Source of the DNA: Paenibacillus borealis
GTDB lineage: Bacteria > Bacillota > Bacilli > Paenibacillales > Paenibacillaceae
Length of the DNA: 64,000 nucleotides
Reading direction: 5' to 3'
Assembly (NCBI RefSeq): GCF_000758665.1
Contig: NZ_CP009285.1
Coordinates: forward strand, 1,984,001-2,048,000
Made by a program: the position numbers and the translations under genes. Under the pieces are notes generated by a model that saw only the letters and a program-made list of their open reading frames with translations, was not told the DNA's origin and did no database searches. Shown one piece after another: positions 48,998 to 56,713 of the stretch (positions are counted from its first letter, which is position 1; each line of letters begins with the position of its first letter).

Positions 48998-49057
48998 CTT
49001 TTGTTTGGTAAGGAGTTCACGATTGATTGTTTGCCGAAAGCCGGTTGCTATTAAAAT

Positions 49058-49235
49058 CCTGCATAAAATACAACATTTTCCTCGCGATCCCGGTCATAAC
49101 CGGCAATTGTTGTATAGAATGCAGCAATTCTCCTCCGCTAGGCCGTTTATCAGGAGAATTCCTGCATTTCGTACAACAATTCTCCCGAACCCCCTGGTAT
49201 TTAGGCGCCCGAGTTGCAAAACGTACAACATTTCC
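49058..49235. repeat. Array of four copies of a TGCA-n5-TACAACA repeat including a 30-bp-arm palindrome
   Basis: Copies lie at 49058-49081 (+), 49102-49124 (-), 49161-49184 (+) and 49213-49235 (+), each with TGCA, a short spacer and TACAACA followed by AT-rich bases. The second and third are arranged head to head: 49105-49134 and 49152-49181 pair at 26 of 30 positions around a 17-nt loop. No open reading frame with a ribosome site covers it. The rest of the 48936-49524 gap holds a terminator at its start and a promoter at its end. Confidence 0.7.
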
Positions 49236-49438
49236 GTGCCAATGCAGTGTGGGGTAAGAATCACGATGCTGCCAGCAGGGAACTAAGCAAGGTATGAAAG
49301 AATTCTGCTTGTTCCGCAAGCGAAGCGATTGATAGGTTGTTTACTTATTTGTCCGTAGGTAGAAATCGGTTTAAATAGACCGGTTTGCCCTTGAGCATCA
49401 GCTGACGAAATTTTCTTAGAAATATGTTACAATTCCGA

Positions 49439-49467
49439 TTGACTTGATGTGATTAGTGGTCTATTAT
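49439..49467 (+). promoter_or_regulatory. Sigma-A promoter of the quaternary-amine transporter operon
   Basis: TTGACT, a spacer of exactly 17 nt and TATTAT, about 60 nt before the first transporter gene. The match to consensus is strong. Confidence 0.8.
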
Positions 49468-49479
49468 TTATAATAATTC

Positions 49480-49498
49480 ATTATCAATTATTGATAAT
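49480..49498. promoter_or_regulatory. Perfect palindromic operator, transporter promoter
   Basis: ATTATCAATTATTGATAAT is a perfect 9-bp inverted repeat around one base, 12 nt after the -10 box, so a bound protein would block initiation or early elongation. A 15-of-19 match lies in the same position at the catabolic promoter (53888-53906). The IclR-type gene at 52955 is the prime candidate regulator. Confidence 0.65.
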
Positions 49499-49524
49499 TA
49501 CATAACGGAAAGGGGTGTCTTTGC

Positions 49525-50169
49525 TTGGCCATTCTGACCGGAGCGTACGAATATATAGGACAACACGGCGAGCAGTTCCGGGAAGCGGTGCGCGTCCATC
49601 TGACAATCAGCTTGTACGCCATGCTCATTGCGCTTGCACTTTGTATCCCGCTCGGCATTCTGTGCGCCAAGAAGCAGTGGCTGTCCGGCACGGTTATGGG
49701 GATCTTCAACTCGCTGCGGGTCATCCCCAGCCTGGCGATTCTCGTCATTATTCTCCCGGTTATGGGAACAGGCTTTGCCCCTGCACTGGTTGCCTTGACC
49801 GTACTCGCGTGTCCGCCGATCCTGATCTCCACTTACCTGGGCTTCCGCAAGATTGATCCGTTTCTGCTGGAAGCGGCAGCGGGAATGGGAATGGGACCGG
49901 GCCGGATGCTGCGCAAGATCGAGCTGCCCCTGGCGATGCCGCTGGTGCTGTCGGGAATCAAAACCTCCGTCGTCGAAGTAGTCGCCAGCGCAACGCTTGC
50001 GGCGTTCATCGGCGGAGGCGGACTGGGAACTTTTATTATCAACGGACTGGGTATGTATAACTTCTCGCTGCTCCTGGTAGGAGCACTGCCGGTCGCCTTC
50101 CTGGCGGTCTTATCTGAAGTCGGATTGTCGGGTATTGAACGAATCGTCACCAAATATCAAAGGGTCTAA
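49525..50169 (+). CDS. OpuC-type ABC permease, quaternary-amine uptake (possible ergothioneine importer)
   Basis: A 214-residue membrane protein of the OpuCB/OpuBB family, with about five helices. The coupling loop includes FLLEAAAGMGMGPGRMLRKIELPLA. The family imports glycine betaine, choline, carnitine and, in some members, ergothioneine, which is a betaine of thiohistidine. The start is a TTG with AAAGGGG 9 nt upstream. It heads the operon from the promoter at 49439 and is followed after 20 nt by the binding protein. The substrate is inferred from the downstream catabolic genes, not visible in the sequence. Confidence 0.88.
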   Translation: MAILTGAYEYIGQHGEQFREAVRVHLTISLYAMLIALALCIPLGILCAKKQWLSGTVMGIFNSLRVIPSLAILVIILPVMGTGFAPALVALTVLACPPILISTYLGFRKIDPFLLEAAAGMGMGPGRMLRKIELPLAMPLVLSGIKTSVVEVVASATLAAFIGGGGLGTFIINGLGMYNFSLLLVGALPVAFLAVLSEVGLSGIERIVTKYQRV

Positions 50170-50189
50170 TGGAGAGGAGCTAACCAAAG

Positions 50190-51098
50190 ATGAATAAGAA
50201 ATGGCTAGTCGTAACAGGAATCGTGCTCGGAGCAGCACTTACGCTCAGCGCTTGCGGAGGTAACAGCAATAGTGCTTCCGGTAAGCCGACGGTGAAGGTT
50301 GGTTCGAAGAATTTCACGGAATCCCTGATCCTCGGGGAAGTGTATTCCCTTGCGCTGGAGAATGCCGGGTATAAGGTGGAACGCAAGCTGAACCTCGGCG
50401 GTACGCTTGTGGCCCACGAGGCACTGAAGAACGGCGATATCGACTTGTATCCCGAATATACGGGCACCGGGCTGATCAACGTTCTGGAGTTGCCTCCAAA
50501 GTCGGATGCACAGGAAGTATACGACGAAGTGGCGCAAGGTTATAAGGACAAATTCAATCTGATCTGGCTGGAACCGACGGATGCGAACGATTCGCAGGGT
50601 CTGGTCACCACGAAGGCTGTAGCCGAGAAATACAATTTGTACAAAATCTCCGATTTGCCGAAGCTTGCTCCTGAGCTGAGACTTGCCGCTGTGCCTGAGT
50701 TTGAAGAGCGGGAGGATGGTCTGCTCGGACTGAACAAGTTCTACGGGCAATCCGATTTCAAGAGCATCAAGCTGTATGACTATGGCGTGAAATACCGGAC
50801 GATCCTTGCCGGCGAAGCTGATGTAACTGTCGGATTCACGACGGACGGCGATTTGACGAATAAGGATCTGGTACTGCTGGAAGACGACAAGCATTTCTGG
50901 CCGCCGTATTATGTTGCACCTGTGCTTCGCGGAGAGCTGAATGAGCAGGACCCGGAAATTGCTAAAGTGCTAAACGAAGTGTCAGCCAAGATCGACAGCG
51001 AAACGGTGCAGGGCCTGAACGCCGAGGTGGATATTGATAAGAAGGAATATGCCGATGTAGCCAAGGAGTTCCTGGAAAAGGAAGGCTTGCTGAAATAA
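50190..51098 (+). CDS. OpuC-type solute-binding lipoprotein (possible ergothioneine binder)
   Basis: A 302-residue lipoprotein: signal peptide, lipobox LSACGG, then a quaternary-amine-binding fold with KVGSKNFTESLILGE and DIDLYPEYTGTG, both typical of OpuBC/OpuCC/ProX proteins. Tyr and Trp residues such as those in LYPEYTG and HFWPPYYVAPV could form the aromatic pocket for a trimethylammonium group. GGAGAGG precedes the ATG. A hairpin follows, possibly reducing downstream expression. Glycine betaine and choline remain possible ligands. Confidence 0.88.
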   Translation: MNKKWLVVTGIVLGAALTLSACGGNSNSASGKPTVKVGSKNFTESLILGEVYSLALENAGYKVERKLNLGGTLVAHEALKNGDIDLYPEYTGTGLINVLELPPKSDAQEVYDEVAQGYKDKFNLIWLEPTDANDSQGLVTTKAVAEKYNLYKISDLPKLAPELRLAAVPEFEEREDGLLGLNKFYGQSDFKSIKLYDYGVKYRTILAGEADVTVGFTTDGDLTNKDLVLLEDDKHFWPPYYVAPVLRGELNEQDPEIAKVLNEVSAKIDSETVQGLNAEVDIDKKEYADVAKEFLEKEGLLK

Positions 51099-51138
51099 CG
51101 CTGGCCTGACACCGCGTCGGCTCATATGTGAATGAAGG

Positions 51139-51170
51139 AAGGGGCTGCACGACAAGCGTGAGCCCTTTTT
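51139..51170 (+). terminator. Intra-operon terminator or attenuator
   Basis: Outer arms AAGGGGCT and AGCCCTT with an inner CACG/CGTG pair, then a T run. It lies between the binding-protein and ATPase genes, so part of the transcription should stop there, raising binding protein and first permease over ATPase. The 184-nt gap may also hold another promoter, not identified. Confidence 0.75.
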
Positions 51171-51282
51171 AATAAAAAGTTGATTTGCGGGTTTGAATTG
51201 GGGGGGCCAGCAAAGTAACTGAGTAAACATCGAAGCCAAGGCCCCGCTGTGTGGGGTTATGTAACGGGAGCTGATCTGCATA

Positions 51283-52239
51283 ATGAACGAAGAGGCGATT
51301 GTATTCGACGCCGTCACCAAAACATATCCCGGAGCGGGCAAGCCATCGGTTTACCCGACGACCCTGGCTGTTAAGCAAGGAGAATTCGTTACAATTCTAG
51401 GCACTTCGGGCTCCGGCAAAACCACCCTGCTCAAGATGGTCAACCGGATTATCGAGCCTACATCGGGAACTATCTCCGTTCAGGGCAAGAATATACGTGA
51501 GCTGCCGCTGACCGGGCTGCGCAGCGGGATCGGTTATGTCATCCAGCAAGTCGGATTGTTCCCGCATATGACGGTTGAACAGAATATTGCGACCGTGCCG
51601 GACATCCTAGGCTGGGAGCGGAAGAAGACGAGTGCACGGATCGACGAACTGCTTGCGCTGGTGGACCTTCGGTCAGACTTCCGGAAGAGATATCCGCGGC
51701 AATTATCCGGCGGGCAGCAGCAGCGGGTCGGGATTGCCAGAGCAATGGCAGGCGACCCGGACATTCTGCTCATGGATGAGCCGTTTGGTGCCATCGACGC
51801 GATTACACGGGAGAAGCTGCAGGACGATTTGCTGGTGATTCAGCGAAGACTCGGCAAAACGATTCTGTTCGTGACCCACGATATTCAGGAGGCCTTCAAG
51901 CTGGGAGACCGGACGATTGTTATGAGTGAGGGGTCAGTGCAGCAGTTCGACATTCCTAGGAATATTGTGAGCCGCCCGGCCAATGATTTCGTCCGGCGGT
52001 TCGTGCAGGCAGATGACCTGTTCCAGTGGCTGCGGCTGGCATCGGCTGAAAGCGTCATGGTTCCGCTGGAGAGTCCGGTTCCGTTGAATGCGCCAGTCGT
52101 TAGCCGCCGCGACCATCTGCAGGCAGTGCTGGAGGCTCTCCTGGAGAGTGGTGAAGCATTGGCCGTTGTTGCAGGCGATGGCGGGGAACCGCTTGCCGGC
52201 ATTTCGCTTGCTCAGCTGCGGCGAAGAAACGGCGGGTGA
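51283..52239 (+). CDS. OpuCA-type ABC ATPase
   Basis: A 318-residue ATPase. Walker A is GTSGSGKTTLL, the signature LSGGQQQRVGIARAMAGDPD and Walker B ILLMDEPFGAID, followed by an H-loop in FVTHDIQEAF. The C-terminus (about 245-318) is shorter than in typical OpuCA, with one CBS-like region rather than a full pair. A start with ATG at 51283 lacks a strong site, having GGGAG about 10 nt upstream. It ends 7 nt before the second permease. It energises the transporter in this cluster. Confidence 0.9.
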   Translation: MNEEAIVFDAVTKTYPGAGKPSVYPTTLAVKQGEFVTILGTSGSGKTTLLKMVNRIIEPTSGTISVQGKNIRELPLTGLRSGIGYVIQQVGLFPHMTVEQNIATVPDILGWERKKTSARIDELLALVDLRSDFRKRYPRQLSGGQQQRVGIARAMAGDPDILLMDEPFGAIDAITREKLQDDLLVIQRRLGKTILFVTHDIQEAFKLGDRTIVMSEGSVQQFDIPRNIVSRPANDFVRRFVQADDLFQWLRLASAESVMVPLESPVPLNAPVVSRRDHLQAVLEALLESGEALAVVAGDGGEPLAGISLAQLRRRNGG

Positions 52240-52246
52240 GCTGACG

Positions 52247-52897
52247 ATGATCGATTATGTGACCCGTCATTACGATGATCTGCTGGAGCGGCTGCTTCAG
52301 CATTTGTATCTGTCCGGGCTGTCTTTGCTGATTGCACTGGCAATCGCGCTGCCGGTTGGCTACTTCCTGTCGCGGCACCGCCGGATCTCTGTACCGGTGT
52401 TGTCCGTCCTCGGTATCGTCTACGCGATTCCGAGCCTTGGCATGTTCGCGCTGCTGATTCCGCTTGTGGGGATCGGCGTGAAGCCTGCCATTATCGCACT
52501 GGTTCTATATAGCCAGCTGGTGCTGGTGCGCGGCGTTGCCACCGGATTTCAATCCGTCGACCGCTCAGTAACCGAAGCCGGGCGGGGAATGGGGATGAGC
52601 CGCTGGCGGCTGTTCTACTCCATTGAGCTGCCGCTTGCGCTGCCGGTTATTCTTGGCGGGCTTCGTGTGGCGGCCGTCTCGACGATTGGCATTACGACCA
52701 TTGCGGCCTGGATCAATGCCGGCGGTCTTGGCGTCATCCTGTTTGAAGGCCTCTACCAGAACCATTATCCGAAGATGATCTGGGGCACGCTGCTGGTATC
52801 CGTGTTTGCCGTTGCCGTCAATCAGTCGCTGCTTATCGCGGAGCGCCGATCCCTGCAGCGAGCCCGGGGAGAGGGCCGGGCGAAGGATGATTTTTGA
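52247..52897 (+). CDS. OpuC-type second permease
   Basis: A 216-residue permease of the OpuCD/OpuBD family with about five helices and an EAA-like loop in VTEAGRGMGMSRWRLFYSIELPLA. It pairs with the permease at 49525. I chose the ATG at 52247, 7 nt after the ATPase stop, with GGCGGGTGAG upstream; a longer reading from 52088 would run through the ATPase gene and has no membrane segment before residue 54. The gene is followed by the IclR-type regulator after 57 nt. Confidence 0.88.
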   Translation: MIDYVTRHYDDLLERLLQHLYLSGLSLLIALAIALPVGYFLSRHRRISVPVLSVLGIVYAIPSLGMFALLIPLVGIGVKPAIIALVLYSQLVLVRGVATGFQSVDRSVTEAGRGMGMSRWRLFYSIELPLALPVILGGLRVAAVSTIGITTIAAWINAGGLGVILFEGLYQNHYPKMIWGTLLVSVFAVAVNQSLLIAERRSLQRARGEGRAKDDF

Positions 52898-52954
52898 GCA
52901 CCTTTGCTATATGATAGGGGGGAATCGAATCACAATCGAGGAGGAAACCCGGAG

Positions 52955-53710
52955 TTGGAACGCAAAAACGGAACGCATACGTTAAGCCGGGCGCTCGATA
53001 TATTGTTCGCCCTGTCCGAAGCGAACGGTACGCTGACGGTCAGTGAAATCGCGGAGAAGGTTTCGATACCGGAGAGCTCCACCTACCGTTTCCTGCAGAC
53101 GCTGGAAATGAACGGAATCATTGAGCGCAAGGGCAAGAATCAGATCAGCCTGGGTCTGCGCATTCTGGATCTGGCCCGCAGTCTCAACAAGCAGATCCAG
53201 CGGGATCTGCTGTCGCTTGCACTGCCTGTCATGATTGAACTAACCGAGAAGACGGGGGAGACGTCGATCCTGTTCGTCCGCGCCGGACTGGATGCGGTCT
53301 GCATCCAGCATGTCAAAGGGCGGGGGCTGATCCAGTTCACAATTGAGAACGGGCGGCGCCTTCCCCTGCATCTGGGCGCCTCCGGCAAGTGCATTCTGGC
53401 CTTTGAGACGGAGAAAACGATTGAGCGCCTCGCCGCGCTGCTTGTACCTGAAGAGGAACGCGGAGAGCTGATTAACGGCCTCCGGCATATCCGGGAAGAG
53501 GGCTACAGCTATACCAAAGGCGAAGCGGATCCAGATGTGTTTGCTATCGGAGCCCCGGTTCTGGACAATTATGGCCTGATCGTAGCCAGTCTGGCTGTGG
53601 CCGGGCCGTATTTCCGCTGTACCGAAGACAACAAGAAGGTGCTGATCGAAGCGGTGGTCTGCGCTTCCAGGCAGCTGTCGCAGCTGGTCGGAGGCGAAGG
53701 CGAGGCCTGA
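52955..53710 (+). CDS. IclR-family transcriptional regulator
   Basis: A 251-residue protein with winged HTH (about 8-70, LSRALDILFALSEANGTLTVSEIAEK) and a C-terminal effector-binding IclR domain (about 85-245). The start is a TTG with GAGGAGG about 9 nt upstream. It lies between transporter and catabolic operons, matching family practice of regulating neighbours. It is the best candidate for the palindrome shared by both promoters. A hairpin terminator follows, isolating it from the downstream promoter. The effector may be an ergothioneine breakdown product, which is speculative. Confidence 0.87.
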   Translation: MERKNGTHTLSRALDILFALSEANGTLTVSEIAEKVSIPESSTYRFLQTLEMNGIIERKGKNQISLGLRILDLARSLNKQIQRDLLSLALPVMIELTEKTGETSILFVRAGLDAVCIQHVKGRGLIQFTIENGRRLPLHLGASGKCILAFETEKTIERLAALLVPEEERGELINGLRHIREEGYSYTKGEADPDVFAIGAPVLDNYGLIVASLAVAGPYFRCTEDNKKVLIEAVVCASRQLSQLVGGEGEA

Positions 53711-53764
53711 GGCCCGCGCGCGGGCGGACAAGTATAGGAGCAGTACCGTTAAAAGCAGCACCGG

Positions 53765-53804
53765 TAAAAGCAGCTTTCCTGTAACAGGGGGCTGCTTTTA
53801 TCTT
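53765..53804 (+). terminator. Terminator after the IclR gene
   Basis: Arms TAAAAGCAGC and GCTGCTTTTA are perfect, with a loop of 16 nt and TCTT after. It separates the regulator and transporter transcript from the catabolic operon's promoter at 53840. Confidence 0.8.
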
Positions 53805-53839
53805 CATTATAAATCCGACAAAAAAGGTAGAATTAATGA

Positions 53840-53869
53840 TTGACGCAGTACGTTTATCGGGATTATATT
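53840..53869 (+). promoter_or_regulatory. Sigma-A promoter of the catabolic operon
   Basis: TTGACG, an 18-nt spacer and TATATT (or 17 nt and TTATAT) lie about 82 nt before the first catabolic gene. Confidence 0.7.
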
Positions 53870-53887
53870 ATTAATATTAAGGAATTA

Positions 53888-53906
53888 GTTATCAATATTT
53901 AATAAT
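53888..53906. promoter_or_regulatory. Operator matching that of the transporter promoter
   Basis: GTTATCAATATTTAATAAT shares 15 of 19 positions with the transporter operator, including the whole left half-site TTATCAAT. It is about 19 nt after the -10 box, similar geometry. The right half is degenerate, so binding may be weaker here. Confidence 0.5.
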
Positions 53907-53950
53907 TTAATAAAATGAGGCCGAATAGGAGCACAGGGAGGAAGATCTGG

Positions 53951-55594
53951 ATGGAACGGATTACGGCAGCAAGAGGACCAGAGCTGCGCTGCAAAGGCTG
54001 GCGGCAGGAAGCACTGCTCCGGATGCTGGAGAATGTGCTGGAGAACGGGGAGAATCAGAAGGAATTGATTGTATACGCCTCGCTGGGCAAGGCTGCCCGC
54101 AACTGGCCTTCCTATCATGCGATTGTGCGGACGCTTAAGGAATTGGAAGAAGATGAGACACTTGTGATCCAGTCCGGCAAGCCGATCGGTATCTTCAAGA
54201 CCCATGCACAGGCTCCGCTTGTGGTCATGGCCAACTGCAATCTGGTCGGACGCTGGGCGACAAGCGAGAACTTTTATTCGCTGCAGGAGAAGGGGCTTAT
54301 TATATGGGGCGGACTGACCGCTGCGGCCTGGCAGTACATCGGCTCGCAAGGCGTAATTCAGGGCACGTATGAGATTTTTCAGAGCATTGCGCGCATGCAT
54401 TTCGGTGGCGATCTGCGCGGGCGTGTCATCCTGACCGCAGGGCTTGGTGGAATGGGCGGAGCGCAGCCTCTGGCGGGGACGATGGCAAATGCGGCGATTC
54501 TCTGTGTCGAGGTATCGGAAGAGCGTATTGACAAACGGATTGCTTCAGGCTATCTGCAGCGCAAAACGGATGATCTGGATGAGGCGCTGGCCTGGATTGG
54601 CGAAGCGGCAGCAGCTGCCGAAAGTCTGTCTGTCGGCCTGCTTGGCAATGCGGCGGACATCTACCCCGAACTGCTGCGCAGAGGCGTAGTTCCGGACATC
54701 GTCACTGACCAGACTTCTGCACATGATCTGCTCTACGGTTATATCCCAAGCGGCTATAGTGCCGCGCGCGCAGCTGAGGTCCGTGTAGCTGATCCGCAGC
54801 GCCTGCAGGATGATGCAGGCCAATCGATCGCTGCAGAGATCCGGGCGATGCTGGCCTTCAAGGAACGCGGGGCGATCGTTTTTGACAACGGCAACAATAT
54901 CCGGACACAGGCGGTCAAGTACGGGGTTCCGGACGCTTTTGACATCGATATCTTCACGGAAGCCTTCCTGCGTCCGCTGTTTGCCCGGGCCATCGGCCCG
55001 TTCCGCTGGATCGCGCTGAGCGGAGATAAGGAAGATATCCGCAAGATCGACGAATACATCCTGGATGAATTCAAGGACAATGAGATCGCAGTCAACTGGA
55101 TACGCCTGGCGAATGCCTATGTTCCGGTCGAAGGCCTGCCGGCGCGGATCGGCTGGTTCGGCCACGGGGACCGGACGAAGCTGGCGCTGGCGGTCAACCG
55201 TATGGTACGCGAAGAGAAGCTGTCCGGTCCGGTGGCCTTCTCCCGCGATCATCTGGATGCCGGGGCGATGGCGCATCCGAATATTATGACGGAGCGAATG
55301 AAGGACGGCAGTGATGCGATATCCGACTGGCCGCTGCTCAATGCGATGATGAGCTGCTCCTCCATGGCGGATCTTGTAGCCATCCATTCGGGCGGCGGCG
55401 GGTATGCAGGCTACATGACTAGCGCGGGTATTACCATCGTGGCTGACGGTTCTGCTGCAACAGATGTGCGCCTTGAACTGGCGCTGAACAATGATACGGC
55501 ACTGGGCGTCCTGCGTTACGCGGACGCCGGTTATGAGCAATCATTCGATGAAATTGAACGCAAGGGTATCCGGCGCGTGAACGCCGACATTTAA
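53951..55594 (+). CDS. Urocanase-family hydratase, probable thiourocanate or S-methyl-thiourocanate hydratase
   Basis: A 547-residue urocanase homologue. The NAD+-binding loop GLGGMGGAQPLAG and DGSDAISDWPLLNAMM match the family. Two sites differ from histidine-pathway urocanases: the signature GLPARICW is GLPARIGW, replacing the catalytic-class Cys by Gly401, and the HHGGGVGMGFSQH segment is IHSGGGGYAGYM. Such changes are expected in relatives acting on thiourocanate, where sulfur replaces the imidazole proton. No hutH with an MIO motif accompanies it. The ATG at 53951 has GGGAGGAAG upstream. It is the first gene of the operon, 14 nt before DUF917. Family certain; exact substrate inferred. 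Confidence 0.85.
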   Translation: MERITAARGPELRCKGWRQEALLRMLENVLENGENQKELIVYASLGKAARNWPSYHAIVRTLKELEEDETLVIQSGKPIGIFKTHAQAPLVVMANCNLVGRWATSENFYSLQEKGLIIWGGLTAAAWQYIGSQGVIQGTYEIFQSIARMHFGGDLRGRVILTAGLGGMGGAQPLAGTMANAAILCVEVSEERIDKRIASGYLQRKTDDLDEALAWIGEAAAAAESLSVGLLGNAADIYPELLRRGVVPDIVTDQTSAHDLLYGYIPSGYSAARAAEVRVADPQRLQDDAGQSIAAEIRAMLAFKERGAIVFDNGNNIRTQAVKYGVPDAFDIDIFTEAFLRPLFARAIGPFRWIALSGDKEDIRKIDEYILDEFKDNEIAVNWIRLANAYVPVEGLPARIGWFGHGDRTKLALAVNRMVREEKLSGPVAFSRDHLDAGAMAHPNIMTERMKDGSDAISDWPLLNAMMSCSSMADLVAIHSGGGGYAGYMTSAGITIVADGSAATDVRLELALNNDTALGVLRYADAGYEQSFDEIERKGIRRVNADI

Positions 55595-55608
55595 GGAGGA
55601 GAACGGAC

Positions 55609-56712
55609 ATGAGGGAACTGACCAAAGAAGATGTGCTTGCCGCAGTCCGCGGCGGATCGGTCTTCGCCAGCGGCGGGGGCGGATGGGTGGACCATGGCCT
55701 GGAAATTGGCGGTGCGGCGCTTGCGATCGGGAAGCCGAAGCTGGCTTCACCTGACGAATTGCCGGATGATGCGATTATCCTGACCTGCACCGCCATCGGG
55801 GCACCGGCCGGAACAGACTGGCAGATGCTCGGCAAGGATTACATCAAGGCGGTAGAACTGATCATTGAGAAGTACGACGGGACAATCACCGGTGTGATGA
55901 CGCCGCAGAACGGGATGTCGAGCACGATCAACGGCTGGCTGCCGGCGGCGGCGCTCGGACTCGTCGTGGTAGATGCAACCGGCGATATCAGGGCGCATCC
56001 CACGGGGAAAATGGGCTCGCTCGGCCTTGCCTCCAGCATCGAATACGAAACGATCCAGGCGGTTGCCGGCGGTAAGCCGGAGCTGGGTACTTATCTGGAA
56101 CTGGTCGTTAAGGGTTCTCCGGCGCGCACCTCGAACATCCTGCGCACGGCAGCAGATATGGCCGGCGGCTTCATCGCCGCAGCGCGCCATCCGCTGCCGG
56201 CCAAATATATCCGCGAGCATGCGGCCATCGGCGGCATCTCGATTGCCATCGGGCTCGGACAGGCGATTCTCGCCGCAGAGCCGGATGGTCCGGCGCAAGT
56301 GATCGAGGCCATCTGCTCGCATACGGGCGGCAGCCTGATTGCCCGCGGCAAGATTGCGCGCAAGGCTGTGCAGTATTCCGGTGCCTTCGATATCGGCACT
56401 ATAGAGCTTGCGGAAGCGGATGGCAGCCGCGTCCTGCTGCATGTCATGAACGAATATATGGCGGTTGACGGTCATGAAGGAGTGCGCCTCAGCACATTCC
56501 CGGATGTAATTACGACGATTTCGCTGGATACCGGACGTCCGGTCAGTGTCGGCCATATTGAAGGAGGGATGAACATCGGTGTCTTCGTCATCGACCGTTC
56601 CCTGATTCCGCTTAGCTCAAGCGTCAAGGACCCGAGCGTGTATCCGGAGGTTGAACAGGCGCTGGGCATCGAACTGCTGCGCTATCTGAATCTTCCGGAT
56701 GCAGCGGAGTAA
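55609..56712 (+). CDS. DUF917 / S-methyl thiohydantoin desulfurase family protein
   Basis: A 367-residue protein of the DUF917 family, now linked to S-methyl thiohydantoin desulfurase. Its opening TKEDVLAAVRGGSVFASGGGG and CTAIGAPAGTDWQMLG, GVMTPQNGMSSTINGW, and a C-terminal VSVGHIEGGMNIGVFVIDRS block match the family. In the ergothioneine pathway this step replaces the sulfur (or methylthio) of thiohydantoin propionate by oxygen, giving hydantoin propionate. AAGGAGGAG precedes the ATG, 14 nt after the hydratase. DUF917 proteins have also been called hydantoinase-like, so a hydrolytic role is an alternative; the neighbours favour desulfurisation. Confidence 0.82.
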   Translation: MRELTKEDVLAAVRGGSVFASGGGGWVDHGLEIGGAALAIGKPKLASPDELPDDAIILTCTAIGAPAGTDWQMLGKDYIKAVELIIEKYDGTITGVMTPQNGMSSTINGWLPAAALGLVVVDATGDIRAHPTGKMGSLGLASSIEYETIQAVAGGKPELGTYLELVVKGSPARTSNILRTAADMAGGFIAAARHPLPAKYIREHAAIGGISIAIGLGQAILAAEPDGPAQVIEAICSHTGGSLIARGKIARKAVQYSGAFDIGTIELAEADGSRVLLHVMNEYMAVDGHEGVRLSTFPDVITTISLDTGRPVSVGHIEGGMNIGVFVIDRSLIPLSSSVKDPSVYPEVEQALGIELLRYLNLPDAAE

Positions 56713-56713
56713 G

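Noticed and set aside
49058..49235. CRISPR array
   Set aside because: Only four degenerate copies in mixed orientation with irregular spacing and no cas genes.
49027..49257. 76-codon reading frame across the repeat array
   Set aside because: Runs through the palindromes, TTG start without ribosome site, no family resemblance.
52088..52246. Longer form of the second OpuC-type permease
   Set aside because: The extension is the ATPase coding sequence in another frame; ATG at 52247 has its own ribosome site.
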